From the NCBI RefSeq assembly GCF_003932755.1, contig NZ_CP024202.1:496001-560000 (forward strand): a stretch of 64,000 nt of DNA, given 5' to 3'. The position numbers and the translations under genes were made by a program. Source of the stretch: Methylomicrobium sp. wino1. GTDB taxonomy: Bacteria; Pseudomonadota; Gammaproteobacteria; Methylococcales; Methylomonadaceae. How positions within the stretch are numbered: position 1 is the stretch's first letter; every line of letters starts with the position of its first letter. The notes under the pieces are model-generated. The model ran no database searches. It was not told the origin of the DNA and saw only the letters and a program-made list of their open reading frames with translations. Below, in pieces: positions 17,964-32,091 of the stretch.

Positions 17964-18386
17964 TTATCCGCCGCGCTTTCTGAGTCTATCCAAGGTCCTC
18001 AATTGCATAACCGCTTCCAATAATTGCGCCTGAGCGGTCGCGTAATCGATTTTGCTGGTCTTATCGGACAACGCTTCCTCGGCTCTGGATTTGGCCTCTA
18101 GTGCTGCTGCTTCATCGATGTCTTTCGCTCGAATCGCACTATCGGCCAATATCGTCACTAAGTGCGGCTGGACTTCCAAAATGCCGCCAGAAACAAAGAA
18201 CGGATAGCTTTCGCTGTCGCTGACCTTGACCCTGACTTCTCCGGGTTTGAGTTTGGTAATCATCGGCGCATGACGCGGCGAGATACCGACTTCGCCAAGT
18301 TCGGCGGGCGCAAAAACCATTTCGGCTAAACCAGAATAAATTTCTTGCTCCGCGCTGACGATGTCTACATGTACGGTCATTGTCAT
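17964..18386 (-). CDS. atpC: ATP synthase F1 epsilon subunit
   Basis: The epsilon subunit of the F1 rotor, 140 residues, couples gamma to the c-ring and inhibits ATP hydrolysis. The N-terminal beta-sandwich ([33 protein letters not shown]) and the C-terminal helical hairpin (about residues 90-140, with [15 protein letters not shown]) are both present. The gene is last in the atpIBEFHAGDC operon, 21 bases after atpD and directly before the operon terminator. Confidence 0.96.
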   Translation of the reverse strand: MTMTVHVDIVSAEQEIYSGLAEMVFAPAELGEVGISPRHAPMITKLKPGEVRVKVSDSESYPFFVSGGILEVQPHLVTILADSAIRAKDIDEAAALEAKSRAEEALSDKTSKIDYATAQAQLLEAVMQLRTLDRLRKRGG

Positions 18387-18407
18387 CTCTCGGTTCCCAT
18401 CGTCCGG

Positions 18408-19835
<1,428 letters not shown>

Positions 19836-20702
19836 TTACACAGCAGCGGCGCCGGCAACGATTTCGGAAATTTCCTGTGTGATCGCGGCTTGTCGAGCTT
19901 TGTTGTAAACCAGTTGCAGTTCGCCGATAAGCTTGCCGGCATTATCCGAAGCGCTTTTCATGGCAACCATTCGAGCGGCCTGTTCGCAAGCATTGTTCTC
20001 GACCAGTCCCTGATACACGATCGATTCGATATAGCGAGTCAGCAGATTATCCAGAACGTCCTTGGCATCAGGCTCATAAATATAGTCCCAATGGCCTTTC
20101 AGCTCGTCTTCGATGTCGTCGGCAATGACCGGTAGCAGTTTTTCGACATTCGGCCGTTGGGTCATTGTGTTAACAAACTCATTACTGATCACATATAATT
20201 CGTCGACTCGGCCTTCTTCAAAAGCGTCGAGCATGATTTTTATGATACCGATGATATCGTTTAAATGCGGCGTGTCGCCAAGCTTGCCGACTTGCCCGAC
20301 CATATTGACTTTTTGTAAGTTACCGAAAAACCCGGCCGCCTTCGTTCCGATTGTACAAACATCGACATCGATGCCGTCTTTTTCCCATTGGCGAAATTGC
20401 ACTAGAGTTTTACGGAATAAATTAGAATTCAAACCGCCACACAAACCGCGATCCGAACTGACGACGATCACACCAACTCGTTTGACTTCTCGCGGAATCA
20501 AATATGGATGTTTGTACTCGGCATTGGCATGAGCCAGATGCTTAATGATCTGGCCCATTTTTTTAGAGTAAGGCCGCGTTGCCTGCATTCTGTTTTGCGT
20601 TTTACGCATTTTACTCGCGGCGACCATTTCCATCGCTCGAGTGATCTTTTGAGTATTTTTGATACTACCGATCTTGGTGCGTATTTCTTTACCGACAGCC
20701 AT
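19836..20702 (-). CDS. atpG: ATP synthase F1 gamma subunit
   Basis: The central rotor shaft of F1 has 288 residues. The N-terminal helix ([20 protein letters not shown]) and C-terminal helix ([20 protein letters not shown]) form the coiled coil inside the alpha/beta ring, and the middle Rossmann-like domain carries [17 protein letters not shown]. It lies 12 bases after atpA and 45 before atpD in the operon. Length is standard and nothing is unusual. Confidence 0.97.
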   Translation of the reverse strand: MAVGKEIRTKIGSIKNTQKITRAMEMVAASKMRKTQNRMQATRPYSKKMGQIIKHLAHANAEYKHPYLIPREVKRVGVIVVSSDRGLCGGLNSNLFRKTLVQFRQWEKDGIDVDVCTIGTKAAGFFGNLQKVNMVGQVGKLGDTPHLNDIIGIIKIMLDAFEEGRVDELYVISNEFVNTMTQRPNVEKLLPVIADDIEDELKGHWDYIYEPDAKDVLDNLLTRYIESIVYQGLVENNACEQAARMVAMKSASDNAGKLIGELQLVYNKARQAAITQEISEIVAGAAAV

Positions 20703-20714
20703 TTGACAACCCTT

Positions 20715-22256
<1,542 letters not shown>

Positions 22257-22272
22257 GTTCTTTTTCTCTCAC

Positions 22273-22806
22273 TCACTGTAGAGCTTTCTGCATGTGAAGA
22301 AGCTGGCCTTTGACGGTTCCGTCGATCACCTTGTCTCCGGCACGGATTAGTACGCCACCGATCAGCGACCGGTCGTTCCAGATATCCAAACGAACTTGCT
22401 TTTGCAGCAAGCGCTCCAATCTGGACACTAAGTTGCCTTGCTCGTCTTCCGTCAAAGGGTAAGCGGATATGACCTGAACTTCGGCGTATCCTTCATCGTC
22501 CGCTCTAAATTGCTCGTAAATCTTCGCAATTTGCGCGGCCAATTTCAGCCGATTATTATGGATGAGCAGTTTTAGAAAGTTTTTACCTTCCTGATCGAGA
22601 TGTTCGCCGCAGATATCCAGCATCAAGTTTAAAAAACTGTTTCTGGCGATTTTCGGATTATCGGCTGCCAGCACAATATTAGTGTCACTCAAAACCGCGG
22701 ACAAAAAAGCCAAATTATCGGACCATTGTGCTGTCGCGCCGATTTCCTTCGCCCGCTTGAAAGCCGCCTCCGCATAAGGCCGCGCCAATGTTGCCAGTTC
22801 GCTCAT
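22273..22806 (-). CDS. atpH: ATP synthase F1 delta subunit
   Basis: The delta subunit, 177 residues, ties the alpha/beta ring to the b-subunit stalk. The N-terminal helical domain starts LATLARPYAEAAFKRAKE. The C-terminal part has KNFLKLLIHNNRL, VQVISAYPLTEDEQ and the late conserved stretch DRSLIGGVLIRAGDKVIDGT. It lies five bases after atpF and 16 before atpA. Confidence 0.96.
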   Translation of the reverse strand: MSELATLARPYAEAAFKRAKEIGATAQWSDNLAFLSAVLSDTNIVLAADNPKIARNSFLNLMLDICGEHLDQEGKNFLKLLIHNNRLKLAAQIAKIYEQFRADDEGYAEVQVISAYPLTEDEQGNLVSRLERLLQKQVRLDIWNDRSLIGGVLIRAGDKVIDGTVKGQLLHMQKALQ

Positions 22807-22811
22807 GGTGC

Positions 22812-23285
22812 TTAACCTATTTGATTGGAAACTTTATTCAAGATTTCCTGGTGTTTGGCTTGATCGATTTCCGCGCTTAAAATTTGTTCTGCCGCATTCA
22901 ATGCCAAGGAAGAAACTTCCTTGCGCAAATTCTCTTTGACTTGCTGCAATTCTTGATCGATCTGCGCTTGAGCGGCGACAAGTAAGCGTTCGCCTTCTTT
23001 CTTAGCGGCATCTTTCGACTCCTCGACAATCTCATTGGCCCGTTTTTGCGCCAGATTGACGATATCCGCAGACTGCTCTTTGGCTTCTTTGAGGACATTA
23101 ATGGCCCTTTTCTCGGCCAATTCCATTTCTTCCTGGCCTTTTTCGGCCGCCGCCAATCCATCGGCTATTCTCTTCTTCCGCTCTTCCAGGGATTGATACA
23201 GTGGGGGCCAAACGAACTTCATGGTAAACCATACCAGAAGCGCGAATGTAATCATTTGACCAATCAGAGTAGCATTGATACTCAC
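22812..23285 (-). CDS. atpF: ATP synthase Fo b subunit
   Basis: The peripheral stalk subunit has 157 residues. It has one N-terminal membrane segment ([20 protein letters not shown]) followed by a long charged helix from about residue 30 to the end ([13 protein letters not shown], then alternating Ala/Lys/Glu), which pairs as a right-handed coiled coil with the second b copy. Typical gammaproteobacterial length. It lies 42 bases after atpE and directly before atpH. Confidence 0.96.
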   Translation of the reverse strand: MSINATLIGQMITFALLVWFTMKFVWPPLYQSLEERKKRIADGLAAAEKGQEEMELAEKRAINVLKEAKEQSADIVNLAQKRANEIVEESKDAAKKEGERLLVAAQAQIDQELQQVKENLRKEVSSLALNAAEQILSAEIDQAKHQEILNKVSNQIG

Positions 23286-23327
23286 GATGCGTTCCTCTTG
23301 TTGCTGTTAGTTAAAAAACCGGATCTA

Positions 23328-24461
<1,134 letters not shown>

Positions 24462-24869
24462 TCAGCGCATAATTAGCGCAAACCAAAATACGGACAATAC
24501 TGCTATATACCCCGATAGCAGCGTTAAAATATTGATATTCGGAATTTGAAAAATCAAAAAAAACAGCACGGCTGTCAATATGAGCTTTCCCGATTCGCCG
24601 GCATAAAACGAATTCACGATTTTTTTGGCGCCTTGCCCGCTCGCCCTAAGGATGCGCAAAGCAAAGTATAGATTCGGTATAAATGCGGCTAACGCGCCTA
24701 GAAACGGCGATTTAGCACTCTGCAGCCCCGAAACCACTGCAAATCCGGAAGATATCGCGATAATGACGAACGCTTGTAAAATCAAGATTTTTCCGACCGT
24801 AGAAATCTTTTCGTCCGTCACACCGACTCCGGATACAACAACTTGTGGATTATAGCGATGAGGCTTCAT
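24462..24869 (-). CDS. atpI: ATP synthase protein I
   Basis: This 135-residue membrane protein, first gene of the atp operon, has about four hydrophobic segments (ILILQAFVIIAISSGFAVVS; LGALAAFIPNLYFAL; LILTAVLFFLIFQ; LLSGYIAVLSVFWFAL). AtpI assists assembly of the c-ring in some bacteria and is not a structural subunit. The conserved FxPNxYFALR pattern is visible. The operon promoter should lie in the 116 bases between it and parB, but I could not pick it out with certainty. Confidence 0.9.
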   Translation of the reverse strand: MKPHRYNPQVVVSGVGVTDEKISTVGKILILQAFVIIAISSGFAVVSGLQSAKSPFLGALAAFIPNLYFALRILRASGQGAKKIVNSFYAGESGKLILTAVLFFLIFQIPNINILTLLSGYIAVLSVFWFALIMR

Positions 24870-24985
24870 TTAATCAAGGACGAAAAAGGAACAGAGCATT
24901 TCCTTCTTTGCAACGATTTATTTAAAAATCAGCCGCTCTATCAGCCTGATTTTTGCAGTTTTTCCCAAATCCTGGACAAACGAAA

Positions 24986-25858
24986 CTAATCGGTAATTCT
25001 ATTTTCCGAATAATTGAGCTGTTCGATGATGCCGTCCAATTGCTCCAAACTCGAATACGCCACCACTAGTTTGCCGGAGCCGTTTTGTTTATGATTGATC
25101 GAGACTTTCGCGCCAAGTTTCGACGTTAGCTCCTCTTGCAATCGAAGCGTATCGCGATCGACTTCCACCGGTTCGTTTTTCTGCGACTCGGTCTGCAAAT
25201 CCCTGATTAGTTTTTCCACCGCCCTGACCGAAAGACTTTGTTTGGCGATTTTCTGCGCGGCCTGAACCTGCAAGTCTCGGCTCAGCGGCAATAACGCCCG
25301 GGCATGCCCCATTTCGATTTGTTTATCAATCAGAAGCTGCTTGACTTCCGGTTGTAATTCCATCAACCGTAATAAGTTGGTCACCGTCGCGCGAGATTTA
25401 CCGATCGCGTCGGCGATTTGCTGATGCGTCAACTCGAATTCCTCGAGCAGCCTTTTTAAGGCTTCGGCTTCTTCGAGCGGATTCAAATCTTCGCGTTGAA
25501 TATTTTCGATCAACGCGATCGCCATCGCCCCTTTATCGTCGATATCGCGAACAACAACCGGCACTTCTTGCAAACCGACAAGCTGCGCAGCACGCCAACG
25601 CCTTTCTCCGGCAACGATTTCATATCGTTCATCGCCAATTTTACGCAACACAATCGGCTGAATAATGCCCTGTGCCTTGATCGAATCGGCTAACTCCTTG
25701 ATCCTTTCCGGATCGATATCCTTTCTAGGTTGAAACTTTCCGCGCTGCAACCATTCGATCGGCAGTTTTTGCAGTTCGTTTTTTTTCTCTGTAGCAGGTG
25801 ACGCATCGCCCAATAACGCATCCAACCCCCGACCCAAACCTCGTTTTTGTACCGCCAT
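24986..25858 (-). CDS. parB: Chromosome partitioning protein ParB
   Basis: This centromere-binding ParB/Spo0J protein has 290 residues. It opens KRGLGRGLDALLGD. The CTP-binding ParB/Srx-like domain has GIIQPIVLRKIGDERYEIVAGERRWRAAQ, and the helix-turn-helix is THQQIADAIGKSRATVTNLLRLMELQP. The C-terminal dimerisation part ends QLNYSENRITD. It follows parA by 7 bases. No parS site was found by eye within the par genes or nearby. Confidence 0.96.
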   Translation of the reverse strand: MAVQKRGLGRGLDALLGDASPATEKKNELQKLPIEWLQRGKFQPRKDIDPERIKELADSIKAQGIIQPIVLRKIGDERYEIVAGERRWRAAQLVGLQEVPVVVRDIDDKGAMAIALIENIQREDLNPLEEAEALKRLLEEFELTHQQIADAIGKSRATVTNLLRLMELQPEVKQLLIDKQIEMGHARALLPLSRDLQVQAAQKIAKQSLSVRAVEKLIRDLQTESQKNEPVEVDRDTLRLQEELTSKLGAKVSINHKQNGSGKLVVAYSSLEQLDGIIEQLNYSENRITD

Positions 25859-25865
25859 AATTGTC

Positions 25866-26633
25866 TTATTTCTTCTCTTTTCTAATCATTTCGCCTGCTA
25901 ACGCGATATAAGCCAAGGCGCCGCGCGACGACTTATCGTACTGCAACACAGGCAAACCATGACTCGGCGCTTCGGCCAAGCGGATATTGCGAGGAATTGT
26001 GGTACGAAAAACTTTTTCGCCGAAATATTCGTTCAATTGATCGGAGACATCCTTTGTCAAGCGACTTCTATTATCGAACATCGTTCTTAATATCCCTTCG
26101 AGATGCAGCCCAGGATTCACCGAGCCTTGGATGTTTCTCAATGTCGACATCAGCGCCGACAGACCTTCCAGCGCATAATATTCGCATTGCATTGGAATCA
26201 ACACGCTATCGGCCGCGACCATGGCATTCAAGGTCAACATGTTCAACGACGGCGGACAATCGACTAATACATAGTCGTATTGATCCTTGATCGGCTGCAA
26301 GGCTTCCGCTAAACGCCTCTCCCGGCGATCGACCTGCAGCATCTTGACTTCAGCCGCCGTTAAATCGGAATTGGCAGGAATAATCGAAAAACCGCAAGAC
26401 TCCTGTTTAACAACGGTCTCGGCTGCCGGCACATCTTCTAATAATAAATCGTAGCTGGAATATTGCACCGCGTCTTTATCGACGCCGCAACCCATCGCGG
26501 CATTACCTTGAGGATCGAGATCCACCAACAACACTTTTCGTTTTGCGCCCGCCAAAGCTGCGGACAGATTCACACTGGTCGTCGTTTTACCGACCCCGCC
26601 TTTTTGATTGGTAACTGCTATCACCTTTCCCAC
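25866..26633 (-). CDS. parA: Chromosome partitioning ATPase ParA/Soj
   Basis: This 255-residue deviant Walker ATPase has KGGVGKTTTSVNLSAALA at the start, the DLDPQGNAAMG segment, DYVLVDCPPSLNMLTLNA and the MPIQCEYYALEGL-like stretch. It works with ParB to segregate the origin region. It lies four bases after rsmG on the same strand, in the conserved mnmG-rsmG-parA-parB order found near the origin in many bacteria. Confidence 0.97.
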   Translation of the reverse strand: MGKVIAVTNQKGGVGKTTTSVNLSAALAGAKRKVLLVDLDPQGNAAMGCGVDKDAVQYSSYDLLLEDVPAAETVVKQESCGFSIIPANSDLTAAEVKMLQVDRRERRLAEALQPIKDQYDYVLVDCPPSLNMLTLNAMVAADSVLIPMQCEYYALEGLSALMSTLRNIQGSVNPGLHLEGILRTMFDNRSRLTKDVSDQLNEYFGEKVFRTTIPRNIRLAEAPSHGLPVLQYDKSSRGALAYIALAGEMIRKEKK

Positions 26634-26637
26634 TCGT

Positions 26638-27270
26638 TCACTCCCGCTGCGTAGGCTTGTTAATTTGAATCAGGCATCGCTGCGCTTCTATTCCCGGAAT
26701 CCGTATCGGTATCACTGTCGTGTCACCTCCGAGTTGCTGCAACTCCTGCTCGGGATACTGGCCTTTCATCGCCAACAACACGCCGCCGGGCGCGATCAAA
26801 TGCCCGGTCATTTTCAGCATGTCGGACAAATTAGTAAAAGCTCGCGTAATGACCGTATCGAACAAATGCTCAGCCTTAAAGTCTTCAACTCGGCTATGAC
26901 AAACCTGAACATTAGTCAATTTCAACTCTAAAACGGCCTGCTGCACGAAACGGGTTTTTTTGCTATTACTATCCAATAACGTGAACGTTTTGTCCGGACG
27001 GCAAACGGCCAACGGAATGCCCGGCAACCCGGCGCCGGTCCCGATATCAATGACCTTTTTGCCGGCAACATAAGGTAGGATCGCAAGACTATCGAGCAGA
27101 TGCAGACTTACCATCGCTTCTTGGTCACGGATCGAGGTTAGATTGAATGCTTTATTCCATTTATCGATCAGTCCGATGAACCTCAACAAGCGGTCGATTT
27201 GTTCGTCGCTGAGCGTTAAGTTTAATTCATCGAGACCGGCCTGGAGTCGTTTCCGGCAGGTATCCATCAA
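26638..27270 (-). CDS. rsmG: 16S rRNA m7G527 methyltransferase RsmG
   Basis: This 210-residue methyltransferase uses S-adenosylmethionine to methylate G527 of 16S rRNA. The SAM-binding motif is [32 protein letters not shown] and the [15 protein letters not shown] region are also family features. The start overlaps the mnmG stop by four bases, so translation is probably coupled. Formerly named gidB. Confidence 0.96.
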   Translation of the reverse strand: MMDTCRKRLQAGLDELNLTLSDEQIDRLLRFIGLIDKWNKAFNLTSIRDQEAMVSLHLLDSLAILPYVAGKKVIDIGTGAGLPGIPLAVCRPDKTFTLLDSNSKKTRFVQQAVLELKLTNVQVCHSRVEDFKAEHLFDTVITRAFTNLSDMLKMTGHLIAPGGVLLAMKGQYPEQELQQLGGDTTVIPIRIPGIEAQRCLIQINKPTQRE

Positions 27271-29135
27271 GCACTTTTCTTTTTTAAATGGACCAGCAGC
27301 AAGGATATCGCCGCCGGCGTAACGCCGGGAATTCGCGAAGCCTGTCCCAGCGTTTCGGGTTGTTGTTTTCTGAGTTTTTCACAAACTTCGTTCGAAAGCC
27401 CCGAGACGTTGCGGTAATCGATGGCTTCCGGCAAACGCAAATGATCATAACGTTTGGTCTTGTCGATTTCAGTCTGCTGCCTGTCGATGTAACCCGAATA
27501 TTTGGCCTGTATCGCGACTTGCTCGGACACCTGTTCCGGAATCTCATTTCGCTCGACAAAGCTCAACAATCGCTCGATATCCACTTCGGGACGCCGCAGC
27601 AAATCCATCAAGTTGACTTCGCGCTGCAACGGCTTGCCCCAAAACGCTTCGGCTTGTTTGGCGTCTTCCGTTTCGGCCCGAAGCCATTTTTTCGACAGCT
27701 CTATTTGCAAAGCACCGATTTGTTCGCGCTTATGCTCGAACGTGCACCACCGTTCGTCGCCGACCAAGCCTAACTCGCGGCCGGTTTCGGTCAAGCGTAA
27801 GTCGGCATTATCTTCGCGCAACAACAGCCGGTATTCAGCACGACTCGTGAACATCCGGTAAGGCTCTTGCGTGCCGCGCGTAATCAAATCATCGATCATC
27901 ACGCCGATGTATGCCTCGTCGCGAGCCGGACACCAACTTTCCTGGTCGCGAGTCAAGCGCGCGGCATTGAGTCCTGCGACCAAACCTTGCGCGGCGGCTT
28001 CTTCATAACCGGTCGTGCCGTTGATTTGTCCGGCGAAAAACAGACCCGGCATATGCTTGGTTTCCAACGACGACTTCAGATCTCGCGGATCGAAAAAATC
28101 ATATTCGATCGCATAGCCCGGACGAATGATTTCGGCGTTTTCGAAACCGAGCATCGATCTTACGAACTCGTATTGCACATCGAACGGCAAACTGGTTGAA
28201 ATACCGTTCGGATAAATCTCATTGGTGTTCAGGCCTTCCGGCTCGATGAAAATCTGATGCGAATCGCGATCGGCGAAACGCACAATTTTATCTTCGATAG
28301 AAGGACAATAGCGCGGCCCGATGCCTTCGATCACACCAGTGTACATCGGCGAACGATCCAAGCCCGACCGAATAATGTCATGCGTTCGGCTATTGGTTCG
28401 CGTGATAAAGCAAGGGATTTGCCGCGGGTGCTGCTCGCGTTTGCCCAAAAACGAAAAAACCGGAACCGGATCATCGCCGAATTGTTTTTCCAATCGACTG
28501 TAATCGATCGTGCGACCGTCGATGCGCGGAGGTGTGCCGGTTTTCAACCGATCCACTCGGAACGGCAACTCCCGCAAACGCTCGGCCAACTCGATAGAGG
28601 CCGGGTCGCCGGCACGTCCGCCGGTATAATTTTCCAATCCGATATGAATACGCCCGGCTAAAAATGTACCTGCGGTCAAGACTACGGCACGCGCGTGAAA
28701 TTCGAGTCCCATTTGGGTTTTAACCCCGGCAACCCGACCGCGCTCTACGATCAAATCGGCAACCGTTTGCTGAAACAAGGCCAGATTCGACTGATTTTCC
28801 AATGCGCTACGCACGTATTGTTTATAAAGGCTGCGGTCGGCTTGGGCGCGAGTCGCTCTGACCGCAGGACCTTTACTGGCGTTTAGAATACGAAACTGAA
28901 TGCCGGCATGATCTATCGCCTCGGCCATAACCCCGCCGAGCGCATCGATTTCCTTGACCAGATGCCCTTTGCCGATACCGCCGATCGCCGGATTGCAGCT
29001 CATTTGCCCCAAGGTATCGATATTTTGGGTGAGTAATAAGGTTTGCGCACCGCTTCGCGCGGCCGCCAATGCGGCCTCGGTTCCGGCATGACCTCCGCCG
29101 ATCACGATAACATCAAAATTTTTTTTGAATTTCAC
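27267..29135 (-). CDS. mnmG: tRNA uridine-5-carboxymethylaminomethyl modification enzyme MnmG
   Basis: This 622-residue flavoprotein works with MnmE to modify the wobble U34 of several tRNAs. The FAD-binding dinucleotide fold is at the N-terminus ([21 protein letters not shown]). Family signatures visible are [20 protein letters not shown], the redox-loop [15 protein letters not shown] and [15 protein letters not shown]. The C-terminal helical domain ends with [17 protein letters not shown]. It is the first gene of the mnmG-rsmG-parAB group. The 77 bases upstream separate it from the divergent small gene at 29213. Confidence 0.97.
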   Translation of the reverse strand: MKFKKNFDVIVIGGGHAGTEAALAAARSGAQTLLLTQNIDTLGQMSCNPAIGGIGKGHLVKEIDALGGVMAEAIDHAGIQFRILNASKGPAVRATRAQADRSLYKQYVRSALENQSNLALFQQTVADLIVERGRVAGVKTQMGLEFHARAVVLTAGTFLAGRIHIGLENYTGGRAGDPASIELAERLRELPFRVDRLKTGTPPRIDGRTIDYSRLEKQFGDDPVPVFSFLGKREQHPRQIPCFITRTNSRTHDIIRSGLDRSPMYTGVIEGIGPRYCPSIEDKIVRFADRDSHQIFIEPEGLNTNEIYPNGISTSLPFDVQYEFVRSMLGFENAEIIRPGYAIEYDFFDPRDLKSSLETKHMPGLFFAGQINGTTGYEEAAAQGLVAGLNAARLTRDQESWCPARDEAYIGVMIDDLITRGTQEPYRMFTSRAEYRLLLREDNADLRLTETGRELGLVGDERWCTFEHKREQIGALQIELSKKWLRAETEDAKQAEAFWGKPLQREVNLMDLLRRPEVDIERLLSFVERNEIPEQVSEQVAIQAKYSGYIDRQQTEIDKTKRYDHLRLPEAIDYRNVSGLSNEVCEKLRKQQPETLGQASRIPGVTPAAISLLLVHLKKKSA

Positions 29136-29212
29136 AGGCTTTTAATGCTCAAATAAAGCGCTATTTTAAATAGTAAAGAGGCGTTGTCCAAAATTAATTC
29201 AGGAGTTTATTT

Positions 29213-29434
29213 ATGAAAAAGACTAAAAAGCCGGCACCTAACGCGCAAAATAACTTGGTTGCCAAGCACGCACATCAGTTTAACAAAGCCCAAATATTCC
29301 GCGACAAAACCCAATACCGCCGCAAAGCCAAACACCAAGGCAGGGAGCCTTTACCGATAATGTCCATGGACGCTATCGGTAAAGGCTCCTCCATTGAAAC
29401 GAGTTATAGTTTTTCCGATTTTGCCGCGCATTGA
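29213..29434 (+). CDS. Small basic protein resembling ribosome-rescue factor ArfA
   Basis: This is a 73-codon gene with a good ribosome site (CAGGAG seven bases before the ATG). The first 48 residues are strongly basic, with LVAKHAHQFNKAQIFRDKT and YRRKAKHQGREP; the remainder is of ordinary composition. The YxRKxKH block resembles the conserved basic segment of ArfA, which recruits RF2 to ribosomes stalled on broken mRNA. A strong hairpin (29344-29389) lies inside the frame just after this block. In arfA genes a hairpin in this position leads to mRNA cleavage or termination, giving a truncated active protein. The resemblance is suggestive rather than proven, and the gene may be another basic ribosome-associated protein. 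Confidence 0.5.
   Translation: MKKTKKPAPNAQNNLVAKHAHQFNKAQIFRDKTQYRRKAKHQGREPLPIMSMDAIGKGSSIETSYSFSDFAAH
29344..29389. promoter_or_regulatory. Perfect 16-bp hairpin inside the ArfA-like gene
   Basis: The arm GGAGCCTTTACCGATA pairs exactly with its complement at 29374-29389 across a 14-base loop that itself contains GTCCATGGAC. No T-run follows on either strand, so it is more like an RNase III-type stem than a standard terminator, though it also lies just beyond the stop of the convergent DksA-like gene (29404). Confidence 0.75.
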
Positions 29435-29745
29435 ATGCACAAATTGGCAAAAGGCAAAATCTTCAACCGCTCCTTGTTAATCTTCGCCCCGCAGTTTTCG
29501 CAAAAACCGTACTCGCCGTCGTCTATCCGATCAATGGCGTGCCTGACTTTGACCATCTCCGCCCGGGTCGTATTGCCTAAATAATCCAATACTTCGTCAT
29601 TCTCGGTTTGTACGGCCTGTTCGCCGAAATCTTGAGATAACGGTTCATCGGTATGTTTGACGTCCTCGGTAATTTTACTCAGTCGCTCGTCAAGTTCCTC
29701 GAGCATTTCGATCAAATTTTCACGGACTTCATCGTATTCACTCAC
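29404..29745 (-). CDS. TraR/DksA-family C4 zinc-finger protein
   Basis: This 113-residue protein has an N-terminal helical region (VRENLIEMLEELDERLSKIT) and a C-terminal C4 zinc finger: CENCGAKI, then KILPFANLCIQCAA. DksA-type proteins enter the RNA polymerase secondary channel and modulate promoters. Here the N-terminal coiled coil is shorter than in E. coli DksA (151 residues), so this is one of the short DksA/TraR-like paralogues. It is a single-gene unit on the minus strand facing the small plus-strand gene at 29213. Confidence 0.85.
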   Translation of the reverse strand: MSEYDEVRENLIEMLEELDERLSKITEDVKHTDEPLSQDFGEQAVQTENDEVLDYLGNTTRAEMVKVRHAIDRIDDGEYGFCENCGAKINKERLKILPFANLCIQCAAKSEKL

Positions 29746-30241
29746 AGCTCTATCCTGACAATAATTTTAAACTATAGTTGTAGATAGAATAGTACCATTA
29801 ACTTCGGTATTAGTACTCATGAGACTTTATGTTAATCGGCCACGAAGAACAGATTATCGTCTCGTTTGCCGTTACTAAAGACTATGTCTACGTTAATGGT
29901 TGTCGTCATTCGGTCAAGGATTGTGGCGCGGGGCGGGTTATTTAACCCGCCCCAAACATTTTTGTTTGCATTGGGCATGGTCGAAACATTCAGGACGGGG
30001 TTGCAAACCCCGCCCTGCATAGGATGTGGCGCTAAGCATTGCCATATCTGGCGGAAATAGCCGAAGCCAAGACTCCAAAGCTGTATTTTCGGCGTCTTGC
30101 CTAATGAGTAACCGCCCCCTAAAACCAAGCGCTTGCTTTTTCCTCATCGTAGGTATGTGTTACTGAGACAAACTTCATGCTACATGATGACACCATCAAA
30201 AAAACAATTAATAATCCACTTCGCACATCAATCATCTCCTC
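29746..30241. other. Intergenic region with palindromic repeats
   Basis: There is no gene here. The region is divergent between the DksA-like gene and moxR and holds two GC-rich hairpins at 29930-30012. Confidence 0.6.
29930..30012. repeat. Pair of REP-like GC-rich hairpins
   Basis: The first hairpin has arms GGGGCGGGTTA and TAACCCGCCCC with a 2-base loop (29930-29953). The second has arms CGGGGTT and AACCCCG with a 3-base loop (29996-30012), flanked by GGA and CCCT. Two related palindromes about 40 bases apart resemble a bacterial interspersed mosaic element. Confidence 0.7.
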
Positions 30242-31147
30242 ATGCAAAACCCAATCACGCCTTTGCTGGAATCCGCCAATCGAATCATTCTCGGAAAACA
30301 ACATCAAATCCGTTTAGCCTTATGTTGCCTTTTGGCCCGAGGCCATCTATTGATCGAAGACATTCCCGGCGTCGGGAAAACCACACTGGCGCATACGCTG
30401 GCTAAATTGTTGGGATTGAATTATCAACGCATTCAATTTACCAGCGATATTCTGCCGGCCGATATTATCGGCGCATCGATATTCGACCCGGAAGAACGTA
30501 GCTTCAAGTTTCATCCGGGACCGATCTTCAATCAAATGATTCTGGCCGATGAAATCAACCGATCGACGCCCAAAGCGCAAAGCGCCTTACTGGAAGCGAT
30601 GGAGGAACAACAAGTCACGGTAGAAGGTAAAACCTATCGCTTGCCCTTGCCATTTTTCGTGATCGCGACGCAAAACCCCGCCCATCAGATCGGCACATTC
30701 CCCTTACCCGAATCGCAACTGGACCGTTTTTTGATGCGTATCGAGCTGGGTTATCCGGACCGCAACGCGGAACGGGAATTATTGAGCGGACAGTCGCGTT
30801 TTCATTTGATTGAAAACCTTCAAATCGAATTACCGCCCGAACAGCTCAAAAACATCCAACAACTCGTCAACACCGTGCATGTTTCAAGCGCATTGCTGGA
30901 TTACTTGCAAAACATCATCACCTTTACCCGCGAATTCCCTGATTACCCTTGCGGTCTATCGCCGCGTGCCGGTTTATCCCTGCTCAACGCGGCCAAGGCC
31001 TGGGCGTTCATGGACAGTCGTGATGCAGTATTGCCTGAAGATGTACAAGCGGTGCTCCCGGCTGTCGCAGGCCACCGTCTGCGCTCCGCCAGCCAGGATT
31101 CCGGCGCGGTCGTCGCACCGATACTCGAACGAGTGAACGTGCTTTGA
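30242..31147 (+). CDS. MoxR-family AAA+ ATPase
   Basis: This 301-residue ATPase has Walker A in IEDIPGVGKTTLAHTLAKLL, the MoxR signature with QRIQFTSDILPADIIGASIFD, Walker B in MILADEINRSTPKAQSALLEAM, and sensor 1 in FFVIATQNPAHQIG. MoxR proteins act as chaperones with partner proteins in folding or activating complexes. It is first of a three-gene operon with a DUF58 protein and a transglutaminase membrane protein, a conserved trio; its stop overlaps the next start as TTGA. Confidence 0.93.
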   Translation: MQNPITPLLESANRIILGKQHQIRLALCCLLARGHLLIEDIPGVGKTTLAHTLAKLLGLNYQRIQFTSDILPADIIGASIFDPEERSFKFHPGPIFNQMILADEINRSTPKAQSALLEAMEEQQVTVEGKTYRLPLPFFVIATQNPAHQIGTFPLPESQLDRFLMRIELGYPDRNAERELLSGQSRFHLIENLQIELPPEQLKNIQQLVNTVHVSSALLDYLQNIITFTREFPDYPCGLSPRAGLSLLNAAKAWAFMDSRDAVLPEDVQAVLPAVAGHRLRSASQDSGAVVAPILERVNVL

Positions 31148-32088
31148 ATACCCTGTCAATCAAGGACCGTTTCCGGTTAAGCCGTTTTTTTGCCGGCGAA
31201 AAACCGTCTGACGAAGCCATTCCACTGAATCAGCGCCGAATATTTATTTTACCGTCCAAGCGAGGCCTGAGCTTTGTTGTATTAATCCTACTGTTGCTGC
31301 TGATCGCGTTCGTCTATAACAACAACCTCGCCTATTTTCTAACTTTCTTGCTGGCCAGCGTATTTTTTATCGGCATCCTACACAGCTACAAAGCCTTAGC
31401 CGGTCTGACGGTTCAAAAAGGGCAATGCAAGCCGGTATTCGCCGGCGAACGCGCTGTATTCGAAATTCATATCGACAATCCGATCCCTGTTCCACGCCTC
31501 AGTCTCGAAATCGATTTGCATGACACAACCCAATTAACTCTTGCTCCCTACGAGAAGAAAGCTGTTAGATTGTATGCTCCGACAGGACGCCGAGGCCATC
31601 AACCCTGTGGTACGATCACCCTATCGAGCGGCTATCCGCTCGGCTTGTTCCGCGCCTGGTCGCCGATGCGTTTTAATCTATCGGTACTGGTTTACCCGAA
31701 ACCCTGGCCGCAGGAAATTCCCTTTCCCGAAACCGGCGGCGGCTCATCGGATCAAGGTAAAACCGAAAAAGGAACCGATGACTTTTACGGCATCCAAGAA
31801 TATCAACGCGGCGATTCGATTAAACGCATTCATTGGAAAGCCTATGCGAAAGGTCAGGGTCTTTTCAGCAAGCAATACAGCGGCGAGCAAGGCGATGAGC
31901 TGTGGCTCAGTTACGAAACCTGCGCAGGTTATGGCAACGAGGAACGCCTGAGCCGGCTGTGCCGCTGGGTTCTCGATGCGGAAAAAGCCGGGCTTCGTTA
32001 CGGCCTTAAACTACCCGGCCAAAAAATCGGCCTCGGCATCGGCCCCTCGCACCGGGCGCGTTGTCTTGAAGCGCTCGCCTTGTTTTAG
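31144..32088 (+). CDS. DUF58 domain membrane-anchored protein
   Basis: This is a 314-residue protein with a TTG start overlapping the moxR stop. Two membrane segments lie near residues 38-80 (GLSFVVLILLLLLIAFVY; LAYFLTFLLASVFFIGIL). A beta-rich region with APTGRRGHQPCG and LFRAWSPM follows. The C-terminal DUF58 part shows YQRGDSIKRIHWKAYAKGQG, the motif conserved in these MoxR partners. DUF58 proteins often contain or resemble a von Willebrand A fold; substrate unknown. The downstream transglutaminase gene begins four bases after the stop. Confidence 0.88.
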   Translation: MNTLSIKDRFRLSRFFAGEKPSDEAIPLNQRRIFILPSKRGLSFVVLILLLLLIAFVYNNNLAYFLTFLLASVFFIGILHSYKALAGLTVQKGQCKPVFAGERAVFEIHIDNPIPVPRLSLEIDLHDTTQLTLAPYEKKAVRLYAPTGRRGHQPCGTITLSSGYPLGLFRAWSPMRFNLSVLVYPKPWPQEIPFPETGGGSSDQGKTEKGTDDFYGIQEYQRGDSIKRIHWKAYAKGQGLFSKQYSGEQGDELWLSYETCAGYGNEERLSRLCRWVLDAEKAGLRYGLKLPGQKIGLGIGPSHRARCLEALALF

Positions 32089-32091
32089 ATT

